Below are positions 1-5,901 of a DNA stretch of 6,053 nt, in pieces. Numbering within the stretch: the stretch's first letter is position 1; each line of letters starts with the position of its first letter. Position numbers and translations under genes: made by a program. The DNA is taken from positions 1 through 6,053 of the forward strand of contig JAKLHH010000508.1 of the NCBI GenBank assembly GCA_022710245.1, read 5' to 3'. The notes under the pieces are model-generated. The model had not been told where the DNA came from. It did not search any database and was given only the letters and a program-made list of their open reading frames with translations. Origin of the DNA: Myxococcota bacterium. GTDB taxonomy: Bacteria; Myxococcota; Polyangia; GCA-2747355; JAKLHH01.

Positions 1-641
1 GAGAAGTAGACCGCCGGCGAGTACGCGTCCCAGTTGACGCCGTAGGTGTAGCCGTTCGAGGAAGGCCAGCCGAGCTTGCTGTAGCTGGCGCCCGACTTCA
101 CCGGCGCGTTCCACGACGAGCTGGCCGCGAACGGCCGCTGCCCCAGCGTCCAGGTGCCCGGCGTGGGGGTCGGCGTGGGGGTGGGCGTCGGCGTCGGCGT
201 CGGCGTCGGGCCTGCGTCCGCCTTCGGCGTCGGCGTCGGCGTCGGGCCTGCGTCCGCCTTCGGCGTCGGCGTCGGGGTCGGCGTCGGGTCTGCATCCGCC
301 TTCGGCGCGGCGACGTCGCCGTGGCAGGCCTTGAGGAACGACTTGCAGGCGGACGGAGCCGCCCCGTCACGGCAGCTGAAGTACTTGGCCAGGCAGGACC
401 AGTCCCGGTTCGGGCTGCAGAAGAGCTGGAACGCCTCGCACTTCTTCGTGGTCTTGCAGACCTCGTCGAGCTCCGCGCAGGCCTTGTCGACGGAGTTCGC
501 GCGGGCTGACTCGGCGAAGCGGACCAGCGCCTCGTCGGGGTCGCCCTGCTCCCGGCTCGCCAGCTCGTCGCCGCACCCCCCGGCGACCATGGCGACCCAA
601 GCGAACAGGCTGGTGACGGCGAGCTTCGCGGTGGCACGCAT
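1..641 (-). CDS. Cys-rich lipoprotein with Thr-Pro linker, C-terminus cut by window edge
   Basis: Open reading frame with no stop that runs off the left edge: 213 whole codons from the ATG at 641. Residues 1-23 form a short lipoprotein signal: a basic start, a hydrophobic stretch and an AGGC lipobox with Cys23, so the product is probably exported and lipid-anchored. Residues 55-106 carry eight cysteines (55, 62, 68, 75, 83, 90, 99, 106) in a small, probably helical domain likely to hold disulfides. Residues 114-161 are a linker of three KADA-type units, each followed by Pro-Thr repeats. After it a new domain starts (RPF...SSWN.P, aromatic- and Ser/Gly-rich) and is cut off. I do not recognise either domain, so the function is unknown; the design is an anchor, a Cys-rich module, a stiff spacer and an extracellular domain. 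An in-frame ATG at 647 is also possible; a strong AGGAGG lies 3 bases before it and 9 before the chosen ATG. Confidence 0.8.
   Translation of the reverse strand, partial: MRATAKLAVTSLFAWVAMVAGGCGDELASREQGDPDEALVRFAESARANSVDKACAELDEVCKTTKKCEAFQLFCSPNRDWSCLAKYFSCRDGAAPSACKSFLKACHGDVAAPKADADPTPTPTPTPKADAGPTPTPTPKADAGPTPTPTPTPTPTPTPTPGTWTLGQRPFAASSSWNAPVKSGASYSKLGWPSSNGYTYGVNWDAYSPAVYF
159..302 (-). repeat. In-gene tandem repeat encoding KADA + Pro-Thr linker
   Basis: On the plus strand this is a run of GGCGTC-like hexamers broken by two near-identical interruptions. On the coding strand each hexamer is a Pro-Thr pair and each interruption encodes KADAG or KADAD. There are three KADA units with 4, 3 and 8 Pro-Thr pairs behind them. 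The hexamer period keeps the reading frame, so slippage or recombination would change linker length without breaking the gene. Such Pro-Thr stretches usually act as extended spacers between secreted domains. Confidence 0.85.
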
Positions 642-787
642 CGGCATCTTCCTCCTCTTCTGTTTTCTGTGTAGTGCCGGAGGTCCGCCGTCTGTGCACG
701 GAAATCGACCTGGCGGAGCACTTCGCCCTGCTCGCGGCCTCCGGCGGCTCCGTGAGGAGACCGAACAGCGCGGTCGGGTGTGGCTCG

Positions 788-796
788 TGCTACCAT
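788..796 (+). promoter_or_regulatory. Possible extended -10 promoter for yebC
   Basis: TGCTACCAT fits an extended -10 element (TG-N-TANNNT) and shares its core with the boxes before murI and the secreted amidase. It lies about 66 bases before the yebC ATG, which would give a leader of about 60 bases. I see no good -35 hexamer at 16-18 bases. The rest of the 221-base gap between the lipoprotein and yebC holds nothing else I can name; the lipoprotein promoter was not identified. Confidence 0.35.
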
Positions 797-862
797 GGCC
801 GCGCTCGCCAATCCCGGCGAGTTGCCCCGCGCGGGACCGGGACGCGCTCCTCGAGGTCAACC

Positions 863-1612
863 ATGTCCGGTCACAACCGGTGGTCCAAGATCAAGAACAA
901 GAAGCTCGCCTCCGACGCACGCAAGTCGAAGGGCTGGGCCAAGCAGCTCAAGGCCGTCTCGCTGGCCGCGTCGGTCGGCCTCCCCGACCCGGCGAGCAAC
1001 CCGTCCCTGCGCAGCGCCGTGGACAAGGCCAAGCAGGACGGGATCCCCAACGAGACCATCACCCGGGCGATCAAGAAGGGCTCCGGCGAGCTGGGCGGGG
1101 CGAAGCTCGAGGAGCTGCTCTACGAGGCCTACGGCCCCGGCGGCTCCGCCGTGGTGATCGAGATGCTCACCGACAACAAGAACCGCACCGCCTCCGAGAT
1201 CCGCTACGTGCTCGACCGCAACAACGCGAAGCTGGCCGCCTCGGGCTCGGTCACCTACCTGTTCAAGCGGCGGGGCACCGTCGTCTTCGAGGCCGCCACC
1301 GTCGACGAGGAGAGGCTGCTCGACGCCGCGCTCGCGGCCGGCGCCGAGGATCTGGTGACCGGGGTCGACACGCTGACCGTGCTCACCGAGCCAGGGTCGT
1401 TCGTCGCGGTCAAGGAGGCGCTGGAGCAGCAGGGCTTCGCCCCGGAGACCAGCGGGATCGCGATGCTGCCGGAGACGATGATCCGCCTCGAGGGCAGGGA
1501 GGCCGAGGCGATGGTCAAGCTGATCAACGCCCTCGAGGACCACGACGACGTCCAGAGCGTCTACGTCAACGCGGACATCGACGACGAGATCTACGAGAAG
1601 CTCTCCGAGTGA
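863..1612 (+). CDS. yebC: YebC/PmpR/TACO1-family protein
   Basis: A 249-residue protein, the usual length for YebC. The family motifs are clear: the start SGHNRWSKIK (family norm is GHSKW..IK), ANP-type NPSLRSAVDKAK at 46-57, IKKGSGE at 70-76, EAYGPGG at 88-94, TDNKNRT at 103-109 and the GSV.YLF..RG strand at 128-138. YebC proteins were long described as DNA-binding regulators (PmpR in Pseudomonas); bacterial YebC and mitochondrial TACO1 are now also linked to translation, helping ribosomes through proline-rich stretches. Which role applies here cannot be read from the sequence. The start at 863 is set by the conserved N-terminus and a GAGG six bases upstream; the frame stays open further upstream but that extension is not family-like. 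The ruvABC neighbours often seen with yebC are absent, and it appears to be a single-gene transcript. Confidence 0.95.
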   Translation: MSGHNRWSKIKNKKLASDARKSKGWAKQLKAVSLAASVGLPDPASNPSLRSAVDKAKQDGIPNETITRAIKKGSGELGGAKLEELLYEAYGPGGSAVVIEMLTDNKNRTASEIRYVLDRNNAKLAASGSVTYLFKRRGTVVFEAATVDEERLLDAALAAGAEDLVTGVDTLTVLTEPGSFVAVKEALEQQGFAPETSGIAMLPETMIRLEGREAEAMVKLINALEDHDDVQSVYVNADIDDEIYEKLSE

Positions 1613-1621
1613 GCGCGACCG

Positions 1622-2986
1622 CTACCCCGGCGGGATGTTCCAGTTCACGCGGAAGAGGTTCTCCGGGTCGTAGCGCTTCTTGATCTTCGTCAGCCGCGGG
1701 TAGTTGTCGCGGTAGGTGCTGCGCACGCGGTCCGGCTCCTCCTCCTGCATGAAGTTCACGTAGGCGCTCCCCGAGGAGAAGGGCTTGAGCGCTCGCCAGT
1801 AGTCCTTCGCCCAGGCGCTGATGCGGGGCAGGCTCTCGCGGTGCGGATCGATCCCGGCGATGACCATCGACCAGCGAGCGTCGCGGTAGCTGAAGGCGGT
1901 CGCGTCGCGTGGCACGCGGCCGGCGGCGCCGTCGATGGGGTACAGGTGCATGGTGGAGAGGTCGGACGGGATCGCCGCGCCGAACTCGGCGTGGAGCGCG
2001 ATCGCGTCGTCAGGGAGCTCATTGACGAAGTGCCCCTTCCAGTACCACTGCAGCCCGGGCGGCATGAGCGGGTCGAAGAGGGCGTTGAGCGCGGGCAGCG
2101 GCACCGCGCCCACGTGCGCGAGGAGGGGCTCCTTGAACGCGCGCACGGTCTGCACCAGCTCCTCGGCCTCCCCGGCGCCGCCGAGGTGGCACCAGAGCAC
2201 GCCGCAGACCGTGCGGCCGTGGAGCTCCGCCGGGAAGATCGGCGCCGGCGGCACCTTCGTCTCCAGGAAGAAGCCGTAGAGGTCGTCGGGCGCGCCGGCC
2301 ATGAAGTCGCGGTACCAGGCCATCACCTCGGCGGTGTCCTCGACGGCCCAGAAGGTCGGCCCGGCGTGGACCTCGGCGACGGGCTGGCCGCGGAAGAGGA
2401 AGGAGGTGACGACGCCGAAGTTGCCGCCCCCACCGCGCAGGGCCCAGAAGAGGTCGGCGTTCTGCTCGGGGCTGGCGGTGACCAGGCGCCCGTCGGCGAG
2501 GACCACGTCCGCCTCGAGCAGGTTGTCGATGGTCAGGCCGTACTTGCGGGTCAGGTAGCCGTGGCCGCCGCCGAGCGAGAGCCCGCCGACGCCCGTCGAG
2601 GCCACGATCCCGCAGGGCACCGCGAGCCCGAACGCGTGCGTGGCGTGGTCGACGTCGCTCCAGACGGCGCCGCCCTCGACGCGCACCGTGCGCCGCGACG
2701 GGTCCACGCGAACGCCGCGCATCGGCGAGAGATCGACCACCAGCCCGTCCTCGCAGACCCCGAGCCCGGCGCCGCTGTGCCGGCCGCCGCGCACCGCGAG
2801 GAGCAGCCCCTGCTCGCGCGCGTAGGTCACCGCCGCCACCACGTCGGCCGCGTCGCGGCAGCGCGCGAGCAGGCGCGGCCTGCCGTCGATCGCCGCGTTA
2901 TAGACCGCGCGGGCCTGATCGTAGTCCGGGTCCTCGGCGCCGATCAGCTGGCCCCGCATCCTCTCCTTGAGCTCCGCCACGTTCAT
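1622..2986 (-). CDS. FAD-linked oxidoreductase, berberine-bridge-enzyme-like
   Basis: A 454-residue flavoprotein of the PCMH/VAO superfamily. The FAD-binding half covers about residues 33-200: RGGRHSGAG at 66-74 with His70, the expected 8-alpha covalent FAD attachment site; the GVGGLSLGGGHG loop at 132-143; and RGGGGNFGVVTSF at 184-196. The C-terminal 409-454 is a typical BBE segment (YVNF..., NYPRL..IK..YDPENLFR.N.NI.P). At the place where bicovalent members have the second, cysteine FAD link, this protein appears to have Val128; Cys125 lies three residues away, so a single covalent link is likely. Such enzymes oxidise sugars, alkaloids or secondary metabolites with oxygen as acceptor; the substrate here is not predictable. 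No signal peptide is seen, so it is probably cytoplasmic. AGGAGG sits 8 bases before the ATG. No biosynthetic partner genes are adjacent. Confidence 0.93.
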   Translation of the reverse strand: MNVAELKERMRGQLIGAEDPDYDQARAVYNAAIDGRPRLLARCRDAADVVAAVTYAREQGLLLAVRGGRHSGAGLGVCEDGLVVDLSPMRGVRVDPSRRTVRVEGGAVWSDVDHATHAFGLAVPCGIVASTGVGGLSLGGGHGYLTRKYGLTIDNLLEADVVLADGRLVTASPEQNADLFWALRGGGGNFGVVTSFLFRGQPVAEVHAGPTFWAVEDTAEVMAWYRDFMAGAPDDLYGFFLETKVPPAPIFPAELHGRTVCGVLWCHLGGAGEAEELVQTVRAFKEPLLAHVGAVPLPALNALFDPLMPPGLQWYWKGHFVNELPDDAIALHAEFGAAIPSDLSTMHLYPIDGAAGRVPRDATAFSYRDARWSMVIAGIDPHRESLPRISAWAKDYWRALKPFSSGSAYVNFMQEEEPDRVRSTYRDNYPRLTKIKKRYDPENLFRVNWNIPPG

Positions 2987-3008
2987 CGGCTCTTCCTCCT
3001 CTCCTGTC

Positions 3009-3036
3009 GAGCGCTCCCTCCGTGTCGAGGGCGCTC
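3009..3036 (-). promoter_or_regulatory. Hairpin in the leader just before the oxidoreductase RBS
   Basis: GAGCG-CT-CCCTC pairs with GAGGG-CGCTC around a 6-base loop: ten base pairs with a 2-base bulge. It ends about nine bases upstream of the AGGAGG ribosome site of the oxidoreductase. It could affect mRNA stability or translation, or be a chance structure in GC-rich DNA. I found no clear promoter for this gene in the 228-base gap to murI. Confidence 0.35.
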
Positions 3037-3162
3037 GGCCGAGGAAAGCAAGAAGAGCGCCAGCGGCGGCGCGAGGGCGTCAGCGCTGCAGGGAGCACGA
3101 GCACGGCGGACGCGCCCCCCGGGCAGACACGGTGCCCTTCGCAAGAACCACTGCCGGCGGGG

Positions 3163-3198
3163 AAAAACTCGCGGAGCGGGCGCCGGGATCTCGCTCGC
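3163..3198 (-). terminator. Likely intrinsic terminator of murI
   Basis: On the minus strand, 17 bases after the murI stop codon, GCGAGCG pairs with CGCTCCGC (seven pairs, one bulged base). Three bases later comes a run of five T (plus-strand A at 3163-3167), the longest T run on this strand nearby. A competing stem (GCGCCGG with CCGGCGC, 3180-3204) overlaps it. This would separate murI from the downstream oxidoreductase gene. Confidence 0.5.
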
Positions 3199-3214
3199 CG
3201 GCGCGGCGATGCTG

Positions 3215-4048
3215 CTAGCAGGCGAGCTCGATCTTCTCCGACGCGAGCGGCTGGCCCATGAAGACCGCCGCCAGGTGGTCGAAGTGCTCGCAGGTGTCCG
3301 TGGTGAGGAAGCGGGTCTCGCCGCCGCGGCTCAGCCGCGTCTCCATCTCCGGGTGCCGGCGCAGGTAGTCGGCGAGCGAGGGCGCGACGAGCTGGTCCTG
3401 CGAGAGGATGGAGACCGTGCTCGGGAGCAGCTCGCGCAGGCGCGGGAGCAGCAGCGGGTAGTGCGTGCACCCGAGGAGGAGCGTGTCCGCGTGCGGCGCG
3501 CGCGCCTCGGTGGCGCGCCAGTACTTGAGCAGGAAGTAGTCGAGCCCCGCGCCCTCGAGCTCGCCCGCCTCGACGAGCGGCACCAGGAGCGGGCAGGGCT
3601 GCTGCACCACCAGCCGCACGCCCGGCGAGTGCTTCTCGATCTCCAGCGCGAAGCTGTTCGAGAGCACGGTGCCGGCCGTGGCCCACAGCGCGACCTCGCC
3701 GCTCCGCGTGTGGTGCTCGATCGCCTCGACCGTCGGGCGGATGACGCCGAGGACGCGGCGGTCGGGGAAGGTGCGCGGCAGGTGGAGCTGCTGGACGCTG
3801 CGCAGCGCCTTCGCCGAGGCGGTGTTGCAGGCGATGATGATGAGCGGGCAGCCCAGCGCGAAGAGGGCGTCGACCCCCGCGGTGGTGAAGCGGAGCACCG
3901 CCTCGAAGGAGCGGTTGCCGTAAGGCGTCCGCGCGTTGTCCCCGAGGTAGATGTAGTCGTAGGCGGGGAGCAGCTCGCGGACCTTGCGGAAGACCGTGAG
4001 GCCACCGAAGCCCGAGTCGAAGACGCCGATGGGAGAGCGCGCGTTCAT
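3215..4048 (-). CDS. murI: Glutamate racemase
   Basis: A 277-residue enzyme that interconverts L- and D-glutamate in the cytoplasm without cofactor, supplying D-Glu for peptidoglycan. Family motifs are all present: PIGVFDSGFGGLTV at 6-19 with Asp11, YLGDNARTPYG at 34-44, IIACNTASA at 71-79 with the first catalytic Cys74, and LLGCTHYPLL at 191-200 with the second catalytic Cys194 and His196. Length is normal. The ATG at 4048 gives the N-terminus expected for MurI; the frame remains open for 384 more bases upstream, into and across the start of the cold-shock gene on the other strand, but that part is not family-like. No Shine-Dalgarno sequence precedes the ATG. Instead an extended -10 box ends 8 bases upstream, which suggests a leaderless or nearly leaderless mRNA. 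Confidence 0.97.
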   Translation of the reverse strand: MNARSPIGVFDSGFGGLTVFRKVRELLPAYDYIYLGDNARTPYGNRSFEAVLRFTTAGVDALFALGCPLIIIACNTASAKALRSVQQLHLPRTFPDRRVLGVIRPTVEAIEHHTRSGEVALWATAGTVLSNSFALEIEKHSPGVRLVVQQPCPLLVPLVEAGELEGAGLDYFLLKYWRATEARAPHADTLLLGCTHYPLLLPRLRELLPSTVSILSQDQLVAPSLADYLRRHPEMETRLSRGGETRFLTTDTCEHFDHLAAVFMGQPLASEKIELAC

Positions 4049-4055
4049 GGCCGGT

Positions 4056-4067
4056 GACGCTAGCACG
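4056..4067 (-). promoter_or_regulatory. Extended -10 promoter box of murI
   Basis: CGTGCTAGCGTC contains TG-C-TAGCGT, an extended -10 element. The same 12 bases occur before the secreted amidase at 5768-5779, where a matching -35 exists. Here no good -35 hexamer is seen at 17-18 bases. Transcription should begin about 7 bases after the hexamer, that is within a few bases of the murI ATG at 4048. Confidence 0.45.
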
Positions 4068-4342
4068 GGGCCGGCTGCTGGGCCACCGCGCGCAAGACCG
4101 CCAGAGATCGAGGAAAAAGCGGGGCGCTCGGGGATCCGTGGCAAAAAAAGTGCAAAGATTCGCTCGACAGGAGCCTTGCGCGGGTGCATCTTGTCCGGGC
4201 GTCCGGGCTGGAGCGCGGACAGATAGTCTGGGTTGGTAAGAGCTAGTTCGAACCCTCCGTCACCAAGCAAGACCTCTCCAGCAAGACCGAGGATCGTGAA
4301 CAGCCAGACCGGACGCGGGCTGTGCAAGACAAGGAACGTAAG
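4068..4342 (+). promoter_or_regulatory. Control region and probable leader of the cold-shock gene
   Basis: The stretch between murI and the cold-shock gene holds no convincing gene. It contains two A-tracts unusual for this GC-rich DNA (4114-4118 and 4143-4149), which could act as UP-element-like sites. It also holds a tandem GTCCGGGC pair (4193-4208), several copies of GCAAGACC, and an 8-base pairing between GCGTCCGG (4199-4206) and CCGGACGC (4309-4316). TAGTCT at 4224-4229 could be a -10 box, but no -35 fits it well, so the transcription start is not fixed. Cold-shock genes commonly have long structured leaders, so this arrangement is in keeping with the family. Confidence 0.45.
4266..4288 (+). 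repeat. Direct repeat AGCAAGACC, 14-base period
   Basis: AGCAAGACC occurs at 4266-4274 and again at 4280-4288. The shorter GCAAGACC is also at 4092-4099, and GCAAGAC at 4324-4330, directly before the ribosome site of the cold-shock gene. All copies point the same way as that gene. Confidence 0.7.
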
Positions 4343-4543
4343 ATGGAAACCGGCACGGTGAAGTGGTTCAACGACTCCAAGGGCTACGGCTTCATCACCC
4401 GCGAGAACGGTCCCGACCTGTTCGTGCACCACAGCGCGATCGTGGCCGAGGGCTTCCGCAGCCTCGCCGAGGGTGATCAGGTTCAGTTCGAGGTCACCAA
4501 GGGCCCGAAGGGCCTGCAGGCCACGAACGTCAGCAAGAGGTAG
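4343..4543 (+). CDS. Cold-shock domain protein, CspA family
   Basis: A 66-residue single cold-shock domain: a five-strand OB fold that binds single-stranded RNA and DNA and melts RNA structure. The start [17 protein letters not shown] is canonical; RNP1 is KGYGFI at 13-18 and RNP2 is LFVHHSAI at 26-33, with nucleic-acid-stacking aromatics Trp8, Tyr15, Phe17, Phe27 and His29. His30 stands where E. coli CspA has Phe. Length is normal. The ATG at 4343 is preferred over the in-frame GTG at 4322, because AAGGA lies 7 bases before it and homologues begin M-x-x-GTVKWF. It is a single-gene unit with its own terminator. Whether it is cold-induced or constitutive cannot be told; many bacteria carry several such genes. 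Confidence 0.96.
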   Translation: METGTVKWFNDSKGYGFITRENGPDLFVHHSAIVAEGFRSLAEGDQVQFEVTKGPKGLQATNVSKR

Positions 4544-4551
4544 CGCCCGTC

Positions 4552-4580
4552 GAGGGGCGCCGGCTGGCGCCCCTCTTCTC
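4552..4580 (+). terminator. Intrinsic terminator of the cold-shock gene
   Basis: Eight bases after the stop codon, GAGGGGCGCC and GGCGCCCCTC form a perfect 10-pair stem closed by the loop GGCT, followed by TTCTC. The T-tract is weak, as is usual in very GC-rich DNA. A 27-base all-pyrimidine stretch (4570-4596) starts inside the stem. The minus-strand amidase gene ends 44 bases further on; the other face of this hairpin lacks a T-run, so it is a poorer terminator for that gene. Confidence 0.85.
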
Positions 4581-4623
4581 CCCCCTCCCCCTCCCTAGGC
4601 CGCCCAAGACCAGCGCAGCTCGC

Positions 4624-5736
4624 CTACGGGTTCTTCTTTCCCTTCTTCTTCTCAGCCTGCGGACGCGCCGGGACACACGGCAGCTTGGTGGGGTAGCCCG
4701 CCAGCCTCTCCATCGCGCCCGCCGGGAGCTTGTCCTTGATCGTCGCGGTCGAGGCGGTGATCAGCGCCTGGTTGGCCGCCACCGTCCAGCGCTTCGCCTT
4801 GGCGCCCTGCGCGCCGTTGATGTCGAGGTAGGTGACCGGCGCCTCGCAGCCCGGCGCCTCCTCGGCGAGCGCGGCGCTCTTGATCTCGCGATCGGCGGCG
4901 GTGCGCCAGGAGACCCGCCGCTTCTCGAGGTCGTAGACGATCTGCCACTGGGTGATGTTGCCGGTCGGGTTGTGGGCGATGCGGACGGCGTCCAGCACGG
5001 CGAGGGTGCGCAGCACCGGCGCCTCGCTGGTGGCCTGGCGCGCCAGGCGGGAGGCGCGGGCGAAGCGCGCGGTCGAGGCGATCCCGTCGGGGATCGGCGC
5101 CTTGCCGCCGAAGCCCTCGAAGCCGCGGAGCGCCTTGACCGAGTCGGCGTAGGTGCTGTTGGTCAGCGTGCTGACGACCAGCGCCGCCCCCTGGGTGATG
5201 ACGAGCTTGCCCTTCAGGTACTCGAAGGCCGCGCAGGCGCCGCCGCGATCGCAGGCGAGGTAGTGGACCTTGCCGTACATGGCGGCCGGCCGCACCTCGC
5301 CCGCGTGCGCCACCACCTCGGCGACCGAGGCGTGGCTGTCGAGCTGGTGCTGGATCCACTGCAGCTCGTTCACCGCCGGGCGCTCGTCCTTCGGCGGGAA
5401 GACCGTCTCGTGCAGCCACATCACCTCGACCATCAGGCCGGCGTCGTTCATCCCGCCGTTCGGCAGCTCGCGGCCGTACTGGTTGAAGGTGATGCTGGCG
5501 TGCTTGCTCACCCACTCGGCGGGCTTGTCGGTGGGGTCCGGCAGCGCCGCGCGCTTGGCCACCCCCTTCTTGTTGAAGAGGACGTGGCCGCTGCCGACCG
5601 ACCAGTCGTAGCCCTTGCCGACGTAGACGGCCCCCTTGGCGGTCTTCACCTGGACGGTGGTGCAGGCGCCAGCCCGCGGCGGGGCGAGGAGCCAGGCGAG
5701 CAGGGCCAGCGGAGCGAGCAGGGAGACGACGCGCAT
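4624..5736 (-). CDS. Secreted choloylglycine-hydrolase-like amidase (linear amide C-N hydrolase)
   Basis: A 370-residue N-terminal-nucleophile hydrolase. Residues 1-24 form a signal peptide with a long Leu/Ala core ending RAGA; cleavage there exposes Cys25, the expected nucleophile, at the start of CTTVQVKTAKG. Landmarks of the bile-salt-hydrolase/penicillin V acylase family follow at the right spacing: GKGYDW at 40-45 with Asp44 (19 after Cys25), GGMNDAGL at 94-101 with Asn97, STLTNSTYAD at 189-198 with Asn193, and STARFAR at 221-227. The catalytic Arg of bile salt hydrolases is Lys41 here. The enzyme should cleave a linear amide bond outside the cytoplasm; the substrate (N-acyl amino acid, acyl-homoserine lactone, penicillin V or other) is not predictable. 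The tail is Lys-rich (EKKKGKKNP). The ATG at 5736 has GAGG 5 bases upstream and follows a good promoter, so the open frame beyond it is not used. Confidence 0.9.
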   Translation of the reverse strand: MRVVSLLAPLALLAWLLAPPRAGACTTVQVKTAKGAVYVGKGYDWSVGSGHVLFNKKGVAKRAALPDPTDKPAEWVSKHASITFNQYGRELPNGGMNDAGLMVEVMWLHETVFPPKDERPAVNELQWIQHQLDSHASVAEVVAHAGEVRPAAMYGKVHYLACDRGGACAAFEYLKGKLVITQGAALVVSTLTNSTYADSVKALRGFEGFGGKAPIPDGIASTARFARASRLARQATSEAPVLRTLAVLDAVRIAHNPTGNITQWQIVYDLEKRRVSWRTAADREIKSAALAEEAPGCEAPVTYLDINGAQGAKAKRWTVAANQALITASTATIKDKLPAGAMERLAGYPTKLPCVPARPQAEKKKGKKNP

Positions 5737-5768
5737 GGTGACCTCGTGGGGTGACAGACGTTGACGGG

Positions 5769-5798
5769 ACGCTAGCACGTCGCCGCGCAGGCTCACAA
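5769..5798 (-). promoter_or_regulatory. Promoter of the secreted amidase
   Basis: On the minus strand TTGTGA (5793-5798) and TAGCGT (5769-5774) are separated by 18 bases, with TG one base before the -10 as in an extended -10. The box is part of CGTGCTAGCGTC, identical to that before murI. Transcription would start near 5762, giving a leader of about 26 bases that contains the GAGG ribosome site. Confidence 0.55.
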
Positions 5799-5831
5799 GC
5801 CAGGCGGGCGCGTCCCGCACGATCCGAGCTC

Positions 5832-5858
5832 ACGTCAGGGCGCATTCCGCCCTGTCGT
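5832..5858. repeat. Inverted repeat between divergent promoters
   Basis: ACGTCAGGGCG and CGCCCTGTCGT flank the loop CATTC: 11-base arms with a single T-T mismatch, of which the inner seven pairs are perfect. It lies 34 bases upstream of the amidase -35 hexamer, outside the predicted transcript of that gene, so it is more likely a protein-binding site than a terminator. No regulator is encoded next to it within the window. Confidence 0.6.
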
Positions 5859-5901
5859 CGCAGGCGCCGCCAGCGCGTAAGCCTGGACACCTAATCAGCT
5901 C

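Noticed and set aside
159..302. CRISPR-like or intergenic repeat array
   Set aside because: The repeats are short, have no unique spacers and are in frame inside a lipoprotein gene.
674..862. In-frame upstream extension of yebC
   Set aside because: The family N-terminus begins at the ATG at 863, which has its own ribosome site.
154..1683. Long plus-strand open frame starting with a Gly-Val repeat
   Set aside because: It is antisense to the Pro-Thr lipoprotein and then out of frame with yebC; after the repeat it is Arg/Gly-rich with no family features. The GC-rich codon pattern creates such long false frames.
1841..4057. 738-codon plus-strand open frame across the oxidoreductase and murI
   Set aside because: It is the antisense shadow of two clearly recognised genes, with Arg/Ala/Glu-rich composition and no domain.
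4217..4266. An intact tRNA gene in the cold-shock leader
   Set aside because: There is no anticodon arm, and the T-stem and acceptor stem do not pair; reported only as a low-interest resemblance.
4049..4432. N-terminal extension of murI into the cold-shock gene
   Set aside because: The extension is not MurI-like, would overlap the cold-shock gene antisense, and contains the predicted murI promoter.
5737..5820. Longer start for the secreted amidase
   Set aside because: It would place 28 residues before a good signal peptide and contains the promoter and the ribosome site of the shorter form.
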